From: Paraburkholderia translucens
GTDB lineage: Bacteria; Pseudomonadota; Gammaproteobacteria; Burkholderiales; Burkholderiaceae
Length of the DNA stretch: 64,000 nt
Direction: 5' to 3'
NCBI RefSeq assembly: GCF_020881035.1
Contig: NZ_JAJITC010000005.1
Coordinates: 1-64,000 of the forward strand
The translations under genes were made by a program, and so were the position numbers. Under the pieces are notes generated by a model. That model saw only the letters and a program-made list of their open reading frames with translations. It was not told the DNA's origin and ran no database searches. This document shows, one piece after another, positions 9,183 to 17,729 of this stretch (within the stretch, counting starts at the first letter, position 1; each line of letters begins with the position of its first letter).

Positions 9183-9440
9183 GGAGGTCATCGAGCGTGA
9201 GTCGGGATCGGTCAGCGAGATTTTCCTTTCCGGCAGATCATCCAGAAGCTCCACTGCACGATCCAGGTCGCGTATCAGTTCACGCAACGTCTCGATCTTC
9301 TCCCGTAGCCGCTCAGTCTTCGCTTCCACTTCGGCTGGTTGAGTGCGATCGGCGGTCTCCAGTGCGTTTAGATAACGCTGAATGCGTTGCTCAATCAGCG
9401 GCTGACGTTGTGCAATCTTGTTGGATGTGAAGTTGTTGCC
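9183..9440 (-). pseudogene. IS1182-family transposase fragment
   Basis: About 84 residues resembling the central part of IS1182-type transposases: NFTSNKI, a coiled Leu/Arg/Glu-rich stretch, then KISLTDPDSRSM, which in intact copies precedes the catalytic DDE region. Neither end of the protein is present, and after SMTS the frame reads unrelated low-complexity residues. It is fused in frame with an ISKra4-like fragment upstream, so one open frame spans two unrelated transposase relics. It is not functional. Confidence 0.65.
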
Positions 9441-9470
9441 GCGGCTGTTGTCCTGGCTTTGCCGTGCCGT

Positions 9471-9640
9471 GCAGTTACACATCCATAGCCTCGGGCTCGG
9501 TACTTTGACCTTGCCAAACACCGTTCGCAGCGCGATGGCCCGGGAGTCGTTGTGCGCCAGGATCGAACCACAACGATCACAAGCCGATTGGCCTTTCATC
9601 GACCCAACGGTCTGCTCCTTCACCGGTAACAATTGAATCT
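9471..9640 (-). pseudogene. ISKra4-like transposase N-terminal fragment
   Basis: A segment of about 50 residues with CDRCGSILAHNDSR, RTVFGKVKVPSPRL and CNC. The Cys pairs plus the RTxFGKVxVxSPRL motif are typical of the N-terminal zinc-binding region of ISKra4-family transposases. The rest of the gene is missing; 10-20 residues later the same frame becomes IS1182-like sequence. Family assignment is by motif memory only. Confidence 0.5.
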
Positions 9641-10115
9641 CAGGCCGATGCCATGGTCTGAGAAGCTGCCGCCTCCGGACCACTGGTTCGGCGCGGTCAT
9701 CGCGTTCAACTTCGATGGTCAATTGCGGCGCGGTCACGACGCGAAGGGCGGCAGGCCGCTCAAACACGACGTCGAACGGTTCGTCGTCCGGCGCCCAGGA
9801 GAGGGCTCGAACCCACGGCCGAAGTTCAACATGACGACGACGTGCCGCGTGACAATCTGCCTGGTTTCTTCCTCCGGGAAAAGGTTTAGAGTCGTTCTTG
9901 AGCGGCTTTGAATACCTCGGGAAGCCGCCCGGTGCGTCTTCTCCCTGAAAGACGTGTTTGCCTGGAATTCTCCTTGGAGGGCTGCCGCTGAAAGTTACCG
10001 ACTCTGACCAATCTCTCTGCAAGCCGCTCGTGGCTTCGGTTAAGGGCCAGCGAGCATCCGAAGACTGTTTTTGAACAGTCCTAGACACGTCTGAGAATGT
10101 GTCCTTGTTGAAACG
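9641..10115. other. Degenerate sequence within the mobile-element remnant region
   Basis: A long minus-strand open frame continues through this stretch, but its translation has no domain I can recognise and is likely read-through of non-coding DNA. I see no RNA gene, intact ORF or terminal inverted repeats here. Confidence 0.4.
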
Positions 10116-10149
10116 GCGCCGGTACGCAATGTCCGGCGCTTTGTTTTTT
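10116..10149 (+). terminator. Hairpin followed by a T tract
   Basis: GCGCCGG (10116-10122) pairs with CCGGCGC (10133-10139) around a 10-nt loop, followed by TTTGTTTTTT. The shape is that of an intrinsic terminator on the + strand, although no + strand gene precedes it; it may be a relic of a mobile element. Confidence 0.45.
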
Positions 10150-10481
10150 CTGACTCGAGCGCACCCTTTACGCCCCGACGTTCGCTCCTCGCTAAGTGGC
10201 GCCAGCTGCGCCACCCGGAAAGGTAGCGTTTCGACCGCTCCATTGACTGTTCGATGCTGATCCCACCGCCATCACACGCTGGCCCGCCGTTCGCTGCGTA
10301 GGTAGACGTTGCAATCGTCCGCGTACCTCACGAAGCGCAAACCGCGCCGCTCAAGCTCCCGGGCGAGCTCGTCGAGCACCAGATTGGATAACAACGGTGA
10401 CAGGGGACCGCCTTCGGGCGACCCTTCGTTCGTTGCGCCAACCAGCTCGTTCTCCAGTACGGAGTTTGATGGCCACTCCAA
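10130..10481 (-). pseudogene. Group II intron reverse transcriptase/maturase fragments
   Basis: Between 10272 and about 10460 the minus strand reads GSPEGGPLSPLLSNLVLDEL followed by RFVRYADDCNVY. These are the RT domain motifs around the catalytic YADD of LtrA-type group II intron proteins. The frame stops soon after YADD. A further stretch (10150-10243, YLSGWRSW) may derive from the downstream maturase part, with the region between deleted. Both the N-terminal fingers and the thumb/maturase domain are absent, so the element is dead. Confidence 0.7.
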
Positions 10482-10799
10482 AGGACCGCTGCAGATTTAG
10501 ACGTAGCCGCAGCGCCGTTATTACGCCGTAAGGATGACTCCGCCGGTCCACTGGCCGCTCAACAGCGGGGGCTTTTTCCGAGAACAAAACCGTTGGCCAT
10601 GCAAATTGGCCAGAAAGTCACGCGCCGGGCACGATTAAATCTGATGTTCACATTGCCCGGTCGATAATCGCATTGCACGCTTGCATCGCAAGAACGCCGC
10701 ACCGCATACGCGGACGGATCGTGTGACGCGGATCGACCCTCAAGGTACGGTGGAACAGGGACCACGTGATCGGCAGCTTCCCTGGAGCAAAGCCGACAG
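10482..10799. other. Intergenic stretch, possible insertion-sequence end
   Basis: No convincing gene is visible between the RT remnant and the nitrile hydratase accessory gene. The repeated TGGCC-type words around 10596-10613 look like the ends of some insertion sequences, but no complete inverted repeat or direct repeat could be paired within the window. Confidence 0.3.
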
Positions 10800-11168
10800 T
10801 CATCCAAGCTCAATCGGTTGTCCATGCGGCGTGCGGCGCGCTGCGACGTCCCACGCGGTCCGACGCTGCCGGAGCATGTCGTCTGTCACCAGCCCCTTGA
10901 TCGTGCTGATGCGCTCCAGCGCCGTCAGCCAGTGGCAGTAGTATGTGTTGCCAGAATCTCTGTCACCAGCGGCCTGAGCATCGCAGATTGCCTGGTTCAA
11001 ACATTTTGCCCATTCTGCCCAGGTGAACACACCGCGCTCATGGAGAGCCAGTGTCACTGCAAACGCCTGCGCTTCCCAAGGCGCATTGAACACGGGCCCT
11101 GCGTCGTCGCAAGGTAACGACAGCAACGTAGTTCGCAGTTCGGGCAGGTTCGGACGGGCCTGGGTCAT
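10800..11168 (-). CDS. Nitrile hydratase accessory protein (P14K/activator type)
   Basis: 122 residues. The segment NAPWEAQAFAVTLALHERGVFTWAEWAKCL matches nitrile hydratase accessory proteins, which are related to the beta-subunit N-terminal domain and help deliver or swap the alpha subunit so that metal is inserted and cysteines oxidised. The ATG at 11168 is preferred over an upstream start because it directly follows the beta-subunit stop (11170-11172). The gene is third in an alpha-beta-accessory operon. No cobalt transporter gene is seen nearby, so metal supply must come from elsewhere. Confidence 0.85.
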   Translation of the reverse strand: MTQARPNLPELRTTLLSLPCDDAGPVFNAPWEAQAFAVTLALHERGVFTWAEWAKCLNQAICDAQAAGDRDSGNTYYCHWLTALERISTIKGLVTDDMLRQRRTAWDVAARRTPHGQPIELG

Positions 11169-11169
11169 G

Positions 11170-11841
11170 TCAGGCCTGCACGGCGATTGGGAAGTCAAGG
11201 TACGGTTCCCAGCAATCGACGCAGACCGATGCCGCGGTCGTATCCGTGCCCCATAGTTCAGATGCATCGAATCTCACCGTGTAGAGCCATTGTGGTTGCT
11301 CGCCGAGCCCGATCGCGTTGGCATCGGGAAAAACGTGCGCGCCGTGCACGGTGACAATGCGCCCTCGTCTGCCGCGACAATAGCGCGGCAGACGAGTATG
11401 CGTGGATGGATTCAATAGACGGGTCCGCACCCAGTCGCCAATCTTGAAGCGTGCTCCAGCGGCCACCGGGCGATCGACGGGGTTGCCCCGGCGCAACGAA
11501 GCGGCGACCTCACTAGCCATCAATACGCGAGGGACCGGCGCCGCCGCACTCCCGGATTTGCCATTCGCAATTTCCTCCGTCGTCGCCAACCCCGTCTCCA
11601 GCAGCAGCTTTTGCAGTCCTTCGAGCCAGATCTCATAGTAGCTGCTGGCGAGGTATCGCACAGGCGGCAAACTCTCCCTGGCGGCGCGAGACATGTCGAT
11701 GTTCCACTTGCCGACTGCGCCCATCGCCAGCGTGATCGCCAGCACGCGACGCTCCCAGTCCGCGTGAAAGACCAGACTGTCGATTTCCGGATGTATCGGA
11801 CCGAACGACTGCATACCGCCGAGGTCTTGCGCACCGTTCAT
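11170..11841 (-). CDS. nthB: Nitrile hydratase beta subunit
   Basis: 223 residues, starting with [16 protein letters not shown], the conserved beta-subunit N-terminus, and ending with the SH3-like barrel region containing [10 protein letters not shown] and [11 protein letters not shown]. The beta subunit pairs with alpha to shape the active site that hydrates nitriles to amides in the cytoplasm. It overlaps the alpha gene by 4 bp and is followed immediately by the accessory gene. The length is typical of the family and no damage is seen. Confidence 0.93.
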   Translation of the reverse strand: MNGAQDLGGMQSFGPIHPEIDSLVFHADWERRVLAITLAMGAVGKWNIDMSRAARESLPPVRYLASSYYEIWLEGLQKLLLETGLATTEEIANGKSGSAAAPVPRVLMASEVAASLRRGNPVDRPVAAGARFKIGDWVRTRLLNPSTHTRLPRYCRGRRGRIVTVHGAHVFPDANAIGLGEQPQWLYTVRFDASELWGTDTTAASVCVDCWEPYLDFPIAVQA

Positions 11842-12506
11842 GGCGACTCCCGTTGTGCGTGTGGCGTCTTCGGTAAACCCGTGCCGATCATCGAATCACG
11901 TGTGACCAGTTCAGCGAGCGCTTCCTCGGAGAAATCGATGGTGCCGGGAGGCTGCATGGGCAAGACCAGATAGCGAACTTCGGAGGTGGAGTCCCAGACG
12001 CGAAATTCGGTTTCGGCAGGTAATTCGAAGCCGAACTCCCTTAATACGCCGCGCGGATCGATGACCGCCCGAGATCGGTAAGGCGCGGATTTGTACCAGA
12101 CGGGCGGAAGCCCGAGGACCGGCCAGGGATAGCACGAGCACAGTGTGCAGACCACCATGTTGTGCACGGCGGGCGTATTCTCCAGCACAACCATGTGTTC
12201 GCCCTGCCTGCCGGTGTAGCCGAGTGAAGCGATCGCTGCGGTAGCGTCGTCGAGCAGCCATTGCCTGTATGCCGGGTCGCGCCATGCTTTCGCGATCACG
12301 CGCGCGCCATTGTGCGGTCCGACCTTGTGCTCATACGTCTCGATCAGGAGATCCAGGGCACGAGGATCGACGTACCCCTTCTCTACCAGCAGGGATTCCA
12401 GCGCTCGCACACGCAAATCCATTTCTGAGAGCGCACTACCGGTGTGGTCTTGAGCGTCGGCATGCGCATGCTCCGGATGGCTGCCTTGAGAATCGTTACT
12501 GTTCAT
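11838..12506 (-). CDS. nthA: Nitrile hydratase alpha subunit, cobalt-type metal site
   Basis: 222 residues. The metal-binding motif VCTLCSC is present with Cys120, Cys123 and Cys125. The Thr between the first two Cys is the feature of Co(III) enzymes, whereas Fe(III) enzymes have Ser. Downstream W-x-K-S (WYKS) is the family active-site segment. The N-terminal 25 residues are His/Asp-rich and variable. The gene leads an alpha-beta-accessory operon; this order is commoner in iron-type enzymes but also occurs in some cobalt-type ones. No amidase gene lies alongside, so the amide product would need an enzyme encoded elsewhere. Confidence 0.93.
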   Translation of the reverse strand: MNSNDSQGSHPEHAHADAQDHTGSALSEMDLRVRALESLLVEKGYVDPRALDLLIETYEHKVGPHNGARVIAKAWRDPAYRQWLLDDATAAIASLGYTGRQGEHMVVLENTPAVHNMVVCTLCSCYPWPVLGLPPVWYKSAPYRSRAVIDPRGVLREFGFELPAETEFRVWDSTSEVRYLVLPMQPPGTIDFSEEALAELVTRDSMIGTGLPKTPHAQRESP

Positions 12507-12642
12507 CGAAGTTCGCCCGGAAAGTGCCCGACAGAACGAGTATGGTCGCTGCCGGCCGCAAATACAATTCGATGGCTGGAGATTCACTCATTTGGGAAAT
12601 ATGGAGAGTTGCTGCTGCCCGATCCCGGATGGACGGAGGCGA

Positions 12643-13653
12643 CTACGACGACCTTGTTTGAAAGCGTGCACGACGCCTGCTCGATCTCGTCGCGACGCAC
12701 ATCAGCCGATGCCTGAGTCCTCCCTGCGCCGCCGAACGCTTCAGCTCGCGCTGAGCTGCTTTCGCAGGAACGACACGAAAGTTCAGGTAGTCCTTGACGA
12801 GCAGCGCGCTACCGAGTGGCTCGGCGGAGGCCAGATCGGGGGCATCGGGAAACCCAGCCATGCTTCGCTCGAGTGCTTCATCCGGATTGGCGCGAAAGCC
12901 GTCGAGCTTGTCCTTGGTCGCCATGTAGGCAATCACGGTAACGCCGTTGTCGTTGGGAAAAACGTAGCCGGTCTCCGGACCTCGCAGCCACATTTGCGAG
13001 CAGGTTCCCCGCCTCAGTGCCACGCCGCGGTATGCGCGGAACGCACCGAAACGACTATTCTCCGACGAAGCAGGTTTGATCCCGACGAGCGTCGCAAGCG
13101 GGGAGCTGCGCCCGTCCGCACCAACAATCAGCGGCGCCGAGACCACGCCTGCGCGACTCCCGCCGAGATCGACACCACTGACAATACCGTCCTGTTTCAC
13201 CAGCGAACGCACACCGCAGCCGAACAGGGTTGTGACGCCTGGCGTGTCCATCGTCAGTCGGCGCAGGATCGGATCGAGTGTTCGGCGTTGAATGTTGTAC
13301 CCGAAGGCGGGCTCACCGTTCTCGTCGAGCGGGGCGACGTCGCCGGTCCAGCCGTAGCGGGTCCAGATATCGAGGCCATTGCGCACTCCTCCAGCGTCCT
13401 CAATCAGACGGTCAAGACCCAGATGGCGAAGCGTTGGCGTGGCCGAGGCCTGGATGAAATGTGTACATAACTGCTTGAACGCGGTCATGTCTGCACGATG
13501 TTCGATCAGCGCGACGCGGAGGTCGTGCAGCGCGAACAACCGCGCGGCGGTACACCCAGCGAGACCCGCGCCTATGACCAGAACATCAAAGCGGCCATTC
13601 GTCGGCGAGCCCGATAGTGGCGGCCCGGTGTCGCAGGTTTGGGTGTTGCTCAC
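12643..13653 (-). pseudogene. FAD-dependent monooxygenase, 3'-truncated
   Basis: The N-terminal FAD-binding fold is intact (VIGAGLAGCTAARLFALHDLRVALIEHR) and the VGADGRSSPLATLVG motif is present, as in aromatic-type flavin monooxygenases (PHBH fold). The protein should then carry a GDAA-type FAD motif after LNFRVVPAKA, but that region is replaced by about 45 residues of Arg-rich sequence, so the last quarter appears lost. Translation could begin at GTG 13653, preceded by GGGAGA, or at GTG 13686. It is transcribed toward the nitrile hydratase operon, 137 bp away. An odd but functional short form cannot be excluded. Confidence 0.7.
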
Positions 13654-13848
13654 GTCGTTCTCCCGCTCGAATCCAGTCCCGAGCACGGTACGAACGCTAC
13701 TCAGTATAGGCGAAGCCCCGTGTACTCGTGGCTTGCATGTCTCGCCAATGCGTCGTCACGAGCGATGCATACGTCGCCCCCAGTCAAAGAAACTCGCACT
13801 CGCTATTTCTGCGCCCTATAACGGAGTGAAATAATGGGGTGAAACGCC

Positions 13849-16308
13849 ATGGCAAACTTGCTTCAATCCAACCCGGCGCCCGGCGCACCAGGAAATCCGC
13901 TCAATTGGAGCCGCGCAGACAAGGACGCCATCGGCACCGCGTACTCCTTGTCCAGCCAGGTGTGGTACACGACCGCAGGCGGCATCCTCACCGAAATTTA
14001 CTTTCCAGACGTCGACACTCCGCAGGTGCGTGACTTCCAGCTGATCGTCACCGACGGGTCGACGTTCTTTCACGACGCGAAGGATTTCAAATACCAGTGC
14101 ACATTTCCGCAGCCGCCTAGCCTGTACTTCCAGCTGACTTCCCACGCTATCGGACAGCCCTACACGGTCGTGCAGGACGTAATCGCTGAACCAGGTGCGT
14201 CCTGCCTTTTAGTCCGCACGACTTTGCAGGGGGCCCAGCCTTTCCTCGATAAGCTACACGTCTATGCCCTTCTGGCACCCCATGTCGCGGGTTACGGTGC
14301 CGGAAACACTGCATACCGTGTCAGCACCCCGAATGGGGATAGGTTGGTGGCCACGCGCGCAAATTATTGGCTGGCCCTAGGAGCGGACTGCGGCTTCGGG
14401 ATGACCAGTTGCGGATTCGTGGGTGTCAACGACGGCTGGACCGATATCATCGCCAACAAACGTTTGCCGGTCTGGAATTACGATTCGGCCAAGGGTGGAT
14501 ACGTTGCTTTGACCGCGGAAATCAAACGCGCACCCGGGCAAAATGAATTTGTACTGGCTCTGGGCTTCTGCATCGATGAAGCAACCCCGATAACGCAGAC
14601 CTCCCCCAACAACGCGCTGACCGCCATCTCCGAGGCGCTAGCGTATCCGTTTGACGGACCCGCTGGCACTTACAGCCATCTGCAGGCATTTAACCAAGGC
14701 TGGAATGCAGCAGTTCCCGCGCCATTCGTGCCGAAGCCAGGGACCACCGGCGACGGTGATTCGCTTTTTAATAGAAGTCGGAACATCCTGCTCTCACATG
14801 AAGACAAGTCGGCTGACGGTGCGCTAGTGGCCTCGTTAAGCATTCCCTGGGGGCAGACGATCACGGACCTGGCTTGCGGCTATCACATGGTTTGGCCGCG
14901 CGATATGTGCCAGAGCGCAATCGCGCTGCTTGCCGCGGGCGAAGAAGATGCGCCGTTGCGAGGGCTGATGTTTCTGGCATCTTCGCAGTCGGCGGATGGC
15001 AGTTTCCACCAGAAGTTCTTCATCGACGGAGAGCCGTGGCCAGGGGACTTCTCGCAGCTTGATGAATATTCGTTTCCTATCATCCTCGCCTATCACCTGA
15101 GTGAGGCCGGTTTGCTCAATCAGTTCGATCCGACGGGGATGGTGCGGGCTGCCGTCCGGGCGCTGATCATACATGGCCCGATGACCCAGCAGGAGCGATG
15201 GGAAGAACTGGAAGGTTATTCTCCATCGACTCTCGCATCGAACATAGCGGCGCTGGTTTGCGCCGCCGATAAATGGGCGGACCCGGCTACGGCTCGATTT
15301 CTGCTCGAATACGCTGACTTCCTCGAGGCGCATCTCGAGGCATGGTGCGTCACCACACAAGGGACACTACTGCCCGGCGTTTCGCAACACTACGTCCGCA
15401 TTTTGCCGACGCACGTCAAGGGCGGCGCAAGCGACTTTGATCTCCCGGAAGATCCCAACGTTGTCCAGGTGACCCTGTGGAATCAGACGTACAACGCACG
15501 AGACGTGGTGGACGCGGGCTTTCTGGAACTGGTGCGATATGGCGTGCGCGGCGCCGACGATCCTATCATCGTCAATTCCGTCAAGGTTATCGATGCGATC
15601 ATCAGGAAAGGCCTGCCGCAGGGGCCTGGTTTCTACCGGTATAACCACGACGGTTATGGTCAGGGGGATCTTGGTCAGGACTGGTACGTTGGCTGCTCCT
15701 TCGGAGTCGGCCGCCCCTGGCCGTTGCTGACCGGCGAACGCGGGCATTACGAACTGGCAGCTGGCAACGACCCCAAACCCTACATTCAGTATCTTGAGGC
15801 GTTCGCTGGCTCGCGCGGTTTACTTCCGGAGCAGGTGTGGGACCTGTCCGATCTGCCGAACACGCCGTTGGTCACCGGAGGCGCAACCGGCTCTGCCGTG
15901 CCCCTGGCATGGGCGCACGCCGAATATATCAAGCTTGTCCGATCCGTTTCGGATAATCGTGTCTTCGACCGGCTCGATGTAGTCGCTAACCGCTACCAGC
16001 CGGCGGCGGGCGGGGCTCCACGCGCTAAGAGCACGCTCGAGGTCTGGAACTTCGATCGCCGGTTGCCCTCCATGGCGGCGGGAAAGACGGTTCGAATTCC
16101 TCTGGACGCGCCTTTCCGTTTGCGCTGGTCGATCGATAACTGGAACACATGGCAGGACACGACGGCCGCCGCCACCGCGCTCGCCATTTACTACGTGGAC
16201 CTGCCCACGCAAGCAGCCCAGGCGGGGTCATCTCTTACATTCACCTTCTTCTGGACTGCAAGCCAAACATGGCAGGGCGCCAACTTCTCCATCGCCCTCC
16301 ACCTCTGA
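13849..16308 (+). CDS. GH15-family glucan 1,4-alpha-glucosidase (glucoamylase/glucodextranase-like)
   Basis: 819 residues. An N-terminal beta-sandwich domain (about 1-270) of the glucodextranase-N type precedes an (alpha/alpha)6 barrel containing CGYHMVWPRDM and SQSADGSFHQKFF. The C-terminal catalytic-base region LLPEQVWDLSD is also present. Such enzymes remove glucose from the non-reducing ends of alpha-glucans or dextrins by inversion. No signal peptide is visible, so it may act on internal glycogen or imported oligosaccharides. It stands alone between a divergent monooxygenase remnant and insertion-sequence debris; no glycogen genes are beside it. Start chosen at the ATG following GGGGTGAAACGCC. 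Confidence 0.88.
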   Translation: MANLLQSNPAPGAPGNPLNWSRADKDAIGTAYSLSSQVWYTTAGGILTEIYFPDVDTPQVRDFQLIVTDGSTFFHDAKDFKYQCTFPQPPSLYFQLTSHAIGQPYTVVQDVIAEPGASCLLVRTTLQGAQPFLDKLHVYALLAPHVAGYGAGNTAYRVSTPNGDRLVATRANYWLALGADCGFGMTSCGFVGVNDGWTDIIANKRLPVWNYDSAKGGYVALTAEIKRAPGQNEFVLALGFCIDEATPITQTSPNNALTAISEALAYPFDGPAGTYSHLQAFNQGWNAAVPAPFVPKPGTTGDGDSLFNRSRNILLSHEDKSADGALVASLSIPWGQTITDLACGYHMVWPRDMCQSAIALLAAGEEDAPLRGLMFLASSQSADGSFHQKFFIDGEPWPGDFSQLDEYSFPIILAYHLSEAGLLNQFDPTGMVRAAVRALIIHGPMTQQERWEELEGYSPSTLASNIAALVCAADKWADPATARFLLEYADFLEAHLEAWCVTTQGTLLPGVSQHYVRILPTHVKGGASDFDLPEDPNVVQVTLWNQTYNARDVVDAGFLELVRYGVRGADDPIIVNSVKVIDAIIRKGLPQGPGFYRYNHDGYGQGDLGQDWYVGCSFGVGRPWPLLTGERGHYELAAGNDPKPYIQYLEAFAGSRGLLPEQVWDLSDLPNTPLVTGGATGSAVPLAWAHAEYIKLVRSVSDNRVFDRLDVVANRYQPAAGGAPRAKSTLEVWNFDRRLPSMAAGKTVRIPLDAPFRLRWSIDNWNTWQDTTAAATALAIYYVDLPTQAAQAGSSLTFTFFWTASQTWQGANFSIALHL

Positions 16309-16406
16309 GCGAACACGTATCACTCAGCGAACAGCTGCCGGGACCGGCGCAACGCAATTTGAAACGGCAGGACAAGCCGTGAACGCTCACGCAAGTGAAG
16401 TTTGGT
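16309..16406. other. Intergenic tail after the GH15 gene
   Basis: Nothing gene-like is seen between the GH15 stop and the broken IS110-like sequence. No convincing terminator hairpin was found. Confidence 0.4.
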
Positions 16407-16525
16407 CTATCCCACATCGATGCTGACCAGCGTCACGCTTTCCATAATGATTCCTGCTCCAGATGTGAAGATCCCTACAGCCATGCTGTCCTGTCCACTG
16501 CATTCATGTGCCTGCTCCACTTAGG
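16407..16525 (-). mobile_element. 5' remnant of an IS110-like insertion sequence
   Basis: On the minus strand a short leader containing TGGAGCAGGCACATGAATG and a GGAG-type site precedes an ATG at 16445 reading MESVTLVSIDVG and then a stop. That start resembles the N-terminus of IS110-family transposases (M-x-x-V-T-x-V-x-I-D-x-G). Only 12 codons survive before the break. The right end would lie near 16525, next to the ClpV fragment. Assignment rests on a short match. Confidence 0.4.
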
Positions 16526-16653
16526 GTGCCCGCGTCATCGTGAGGTGTTCTGCGGCGTGCCGCCGGATACGATGAGCAGCTGGTCGACCAGTTCGAGCTT
16601 TAACGGCTTCTCGGTGTCGAGCTTCTGTTTCCCGATTACGTATTTCCAGCTGT

Positions 16654-17078
16654 CGCACTTCCAGCCAGCGCTGCTCGCACGCTTTCAGACGCTGGTCTAC
16701 CGGCCCCTCGACGCGTCGGCGCTCGCCGCGATCGTGCGCCTGAAACTCGCGAAGGTCGCACAGCGTCTGAAGCGGCAGCACGATGTCGAATTGACCTGCG
16801 ACGAAACGCTGGTCGGCTCGCTGGCCGAACTCTGCCTCGCACGCGAATCCGGTGCCCGCAACGTGGATGCATTCCTGAACCAGCGCGTTCTGCCCGCGGT
16901 GTCGCGTGAACTGCTCGCCCGAATGGCCAGGGGTGAGGCGCCGGCGACGATCGCGCTGTCCAGTACAACCGAAGGCAACCTGATGATCGACTTCGTGGAT
17001 CGCGTCGATAATGACCGCGATGCGTCGGTCGTCTATCACGGCCACACGCCGGCGACACTCGCCGATACGGCAATCTGA
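16654..17078 (+). pseudogene. clpV: ClpV/TssH C-terminal fragment (type VI secretion ATPase)
   Basis: The frame from about 16654 reads FQPALLARFQTLVYRPLDASALAAIVRLKL, then CDETLVGSLAELCLARESGARNVDAFLNQRVLPAVSRELL, matching the last 120 residues of ClpV. That region comprises the end of AAA2 and the D2 small domain. The N-terminal domain and AAA1, about 750 residues, are missing; 5' of the match the frame is unrelated sequence next to an IS110-like remnant. TssE follows 11 bp later. The fragment is very unlikely to be functional because it lacks both ATPase cores. Confidence 0.75.
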
Positions 17079-17089
17079 GGTTCAACGCG

Positions 17090-17521
17090 ATGCCAACTGG
17101 CCCTTCCCTGTACGACATGCTGCTTGGCCACATCGACGGCGAACCGCTCGACGGGCACGACGACAGGACGCTGGAAATCCTGAGCGTTCTGGCGAACATC
17201 CGGCGCATCCTCAACACCCGTTGCGGGGCGGTCAAGCACGTTCCCGACTACGGGTTGCCCGATCTCACGGATGTCTACCGGAACCTGCCCGCTTCGGTGC
17301 ACGATCTGCGCAACCAGATGGAGACCACGCTGCGCAAGTTCGAGCCGCGGCTGCGTTCGGTCGAGATCGAAATCGATGACAAGCCGGACCCGGGACTGCT
17401 CGTGAGCTTTACGATGGTCTGCCGCCTGAAAAAGGCGGGACTGGTGCGATTCGGTACATACTTCGATCCTCCTGGACGCATGCGCGTCGAGCGGCTGGTC
17501 AATCCGGACCGCGACCGGTAG
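17090..17521 (+). CDS. tssE: Type VI secretion baseplate protein TssE (gp25-like)
   Basis: 143 residues, the normal TssE size. The gp25-like core LANIRRILNTRCGAVKHVPDYGLPDL and a YRNLPASVHDL segment are present, followed by the VEIEIDDKP strand. TssE forms part of the T6SS baseplate with TssF, TssG and TssK. It follows the ClpV fragment, and no other tss gene is in the window, so it is an intact gene stranded from its partners and may be decaying. A GAGG site lies about 10 bp before the ATG. Confidence 0.85.
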   Translation: MPTGPSLYDMLLGHIDGEPLDGHDDRTLEILSVLANIRRILNTRCGAVKHVPDYGLPDLTDVYRNLPASVHDLRNQMETTLRKFEPRLRSVEIEIDDKPDPGLLVSFTMVCRLKKAGLVRFGTYFDPPGRMRVERLVNPDRDR

Positions 17522-17729
17522 GTTCCGGCCGTTGTTCTCAAGGGCGGTTGCATATCGTGAGCGATGGTACGTACCCCCATCTGCTTGCGCTCGCCGCGAC
17601 CGATCTGCGCGATCCGTGGTATATGCCGATGCCGCCTGTCGGGCGCGACGTACCGTTGCATGCCGCGCTTTGCCTGCGCCCGGGCGGCATGCAGATCGCG
17701 AAGGGCGCGATGTTCGGCCTTGCCGCCAT
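17522..17729. other. Unrecognised stretch after tssE
   Basis: A + strand frame opening near TTG 17548 or GTG 17557 reads SDGTYPHLLALAATDLRDP and stays open into the convergent oxidoreductase gene. It could be the 5' end of another type VI secretion gene cut off here, but I do not recognise it. No RNA gene or terminator is evident. Confidence 0.3.

Noticed and set aside
10559..10825. Minus-strand ORF upstream of the RT fragment
   Set aside because: Part overlaps the accessory gene's end; the translation matches nothing I recognise and may be an insertion-sequence end.
13703..13708. TATACT (minus) as part of another copy of the 57-bp element
   Set aside because: The CAGTATAGG string matches, but the flanking ATAAC/GTTAT arms and the -35 position are absent.
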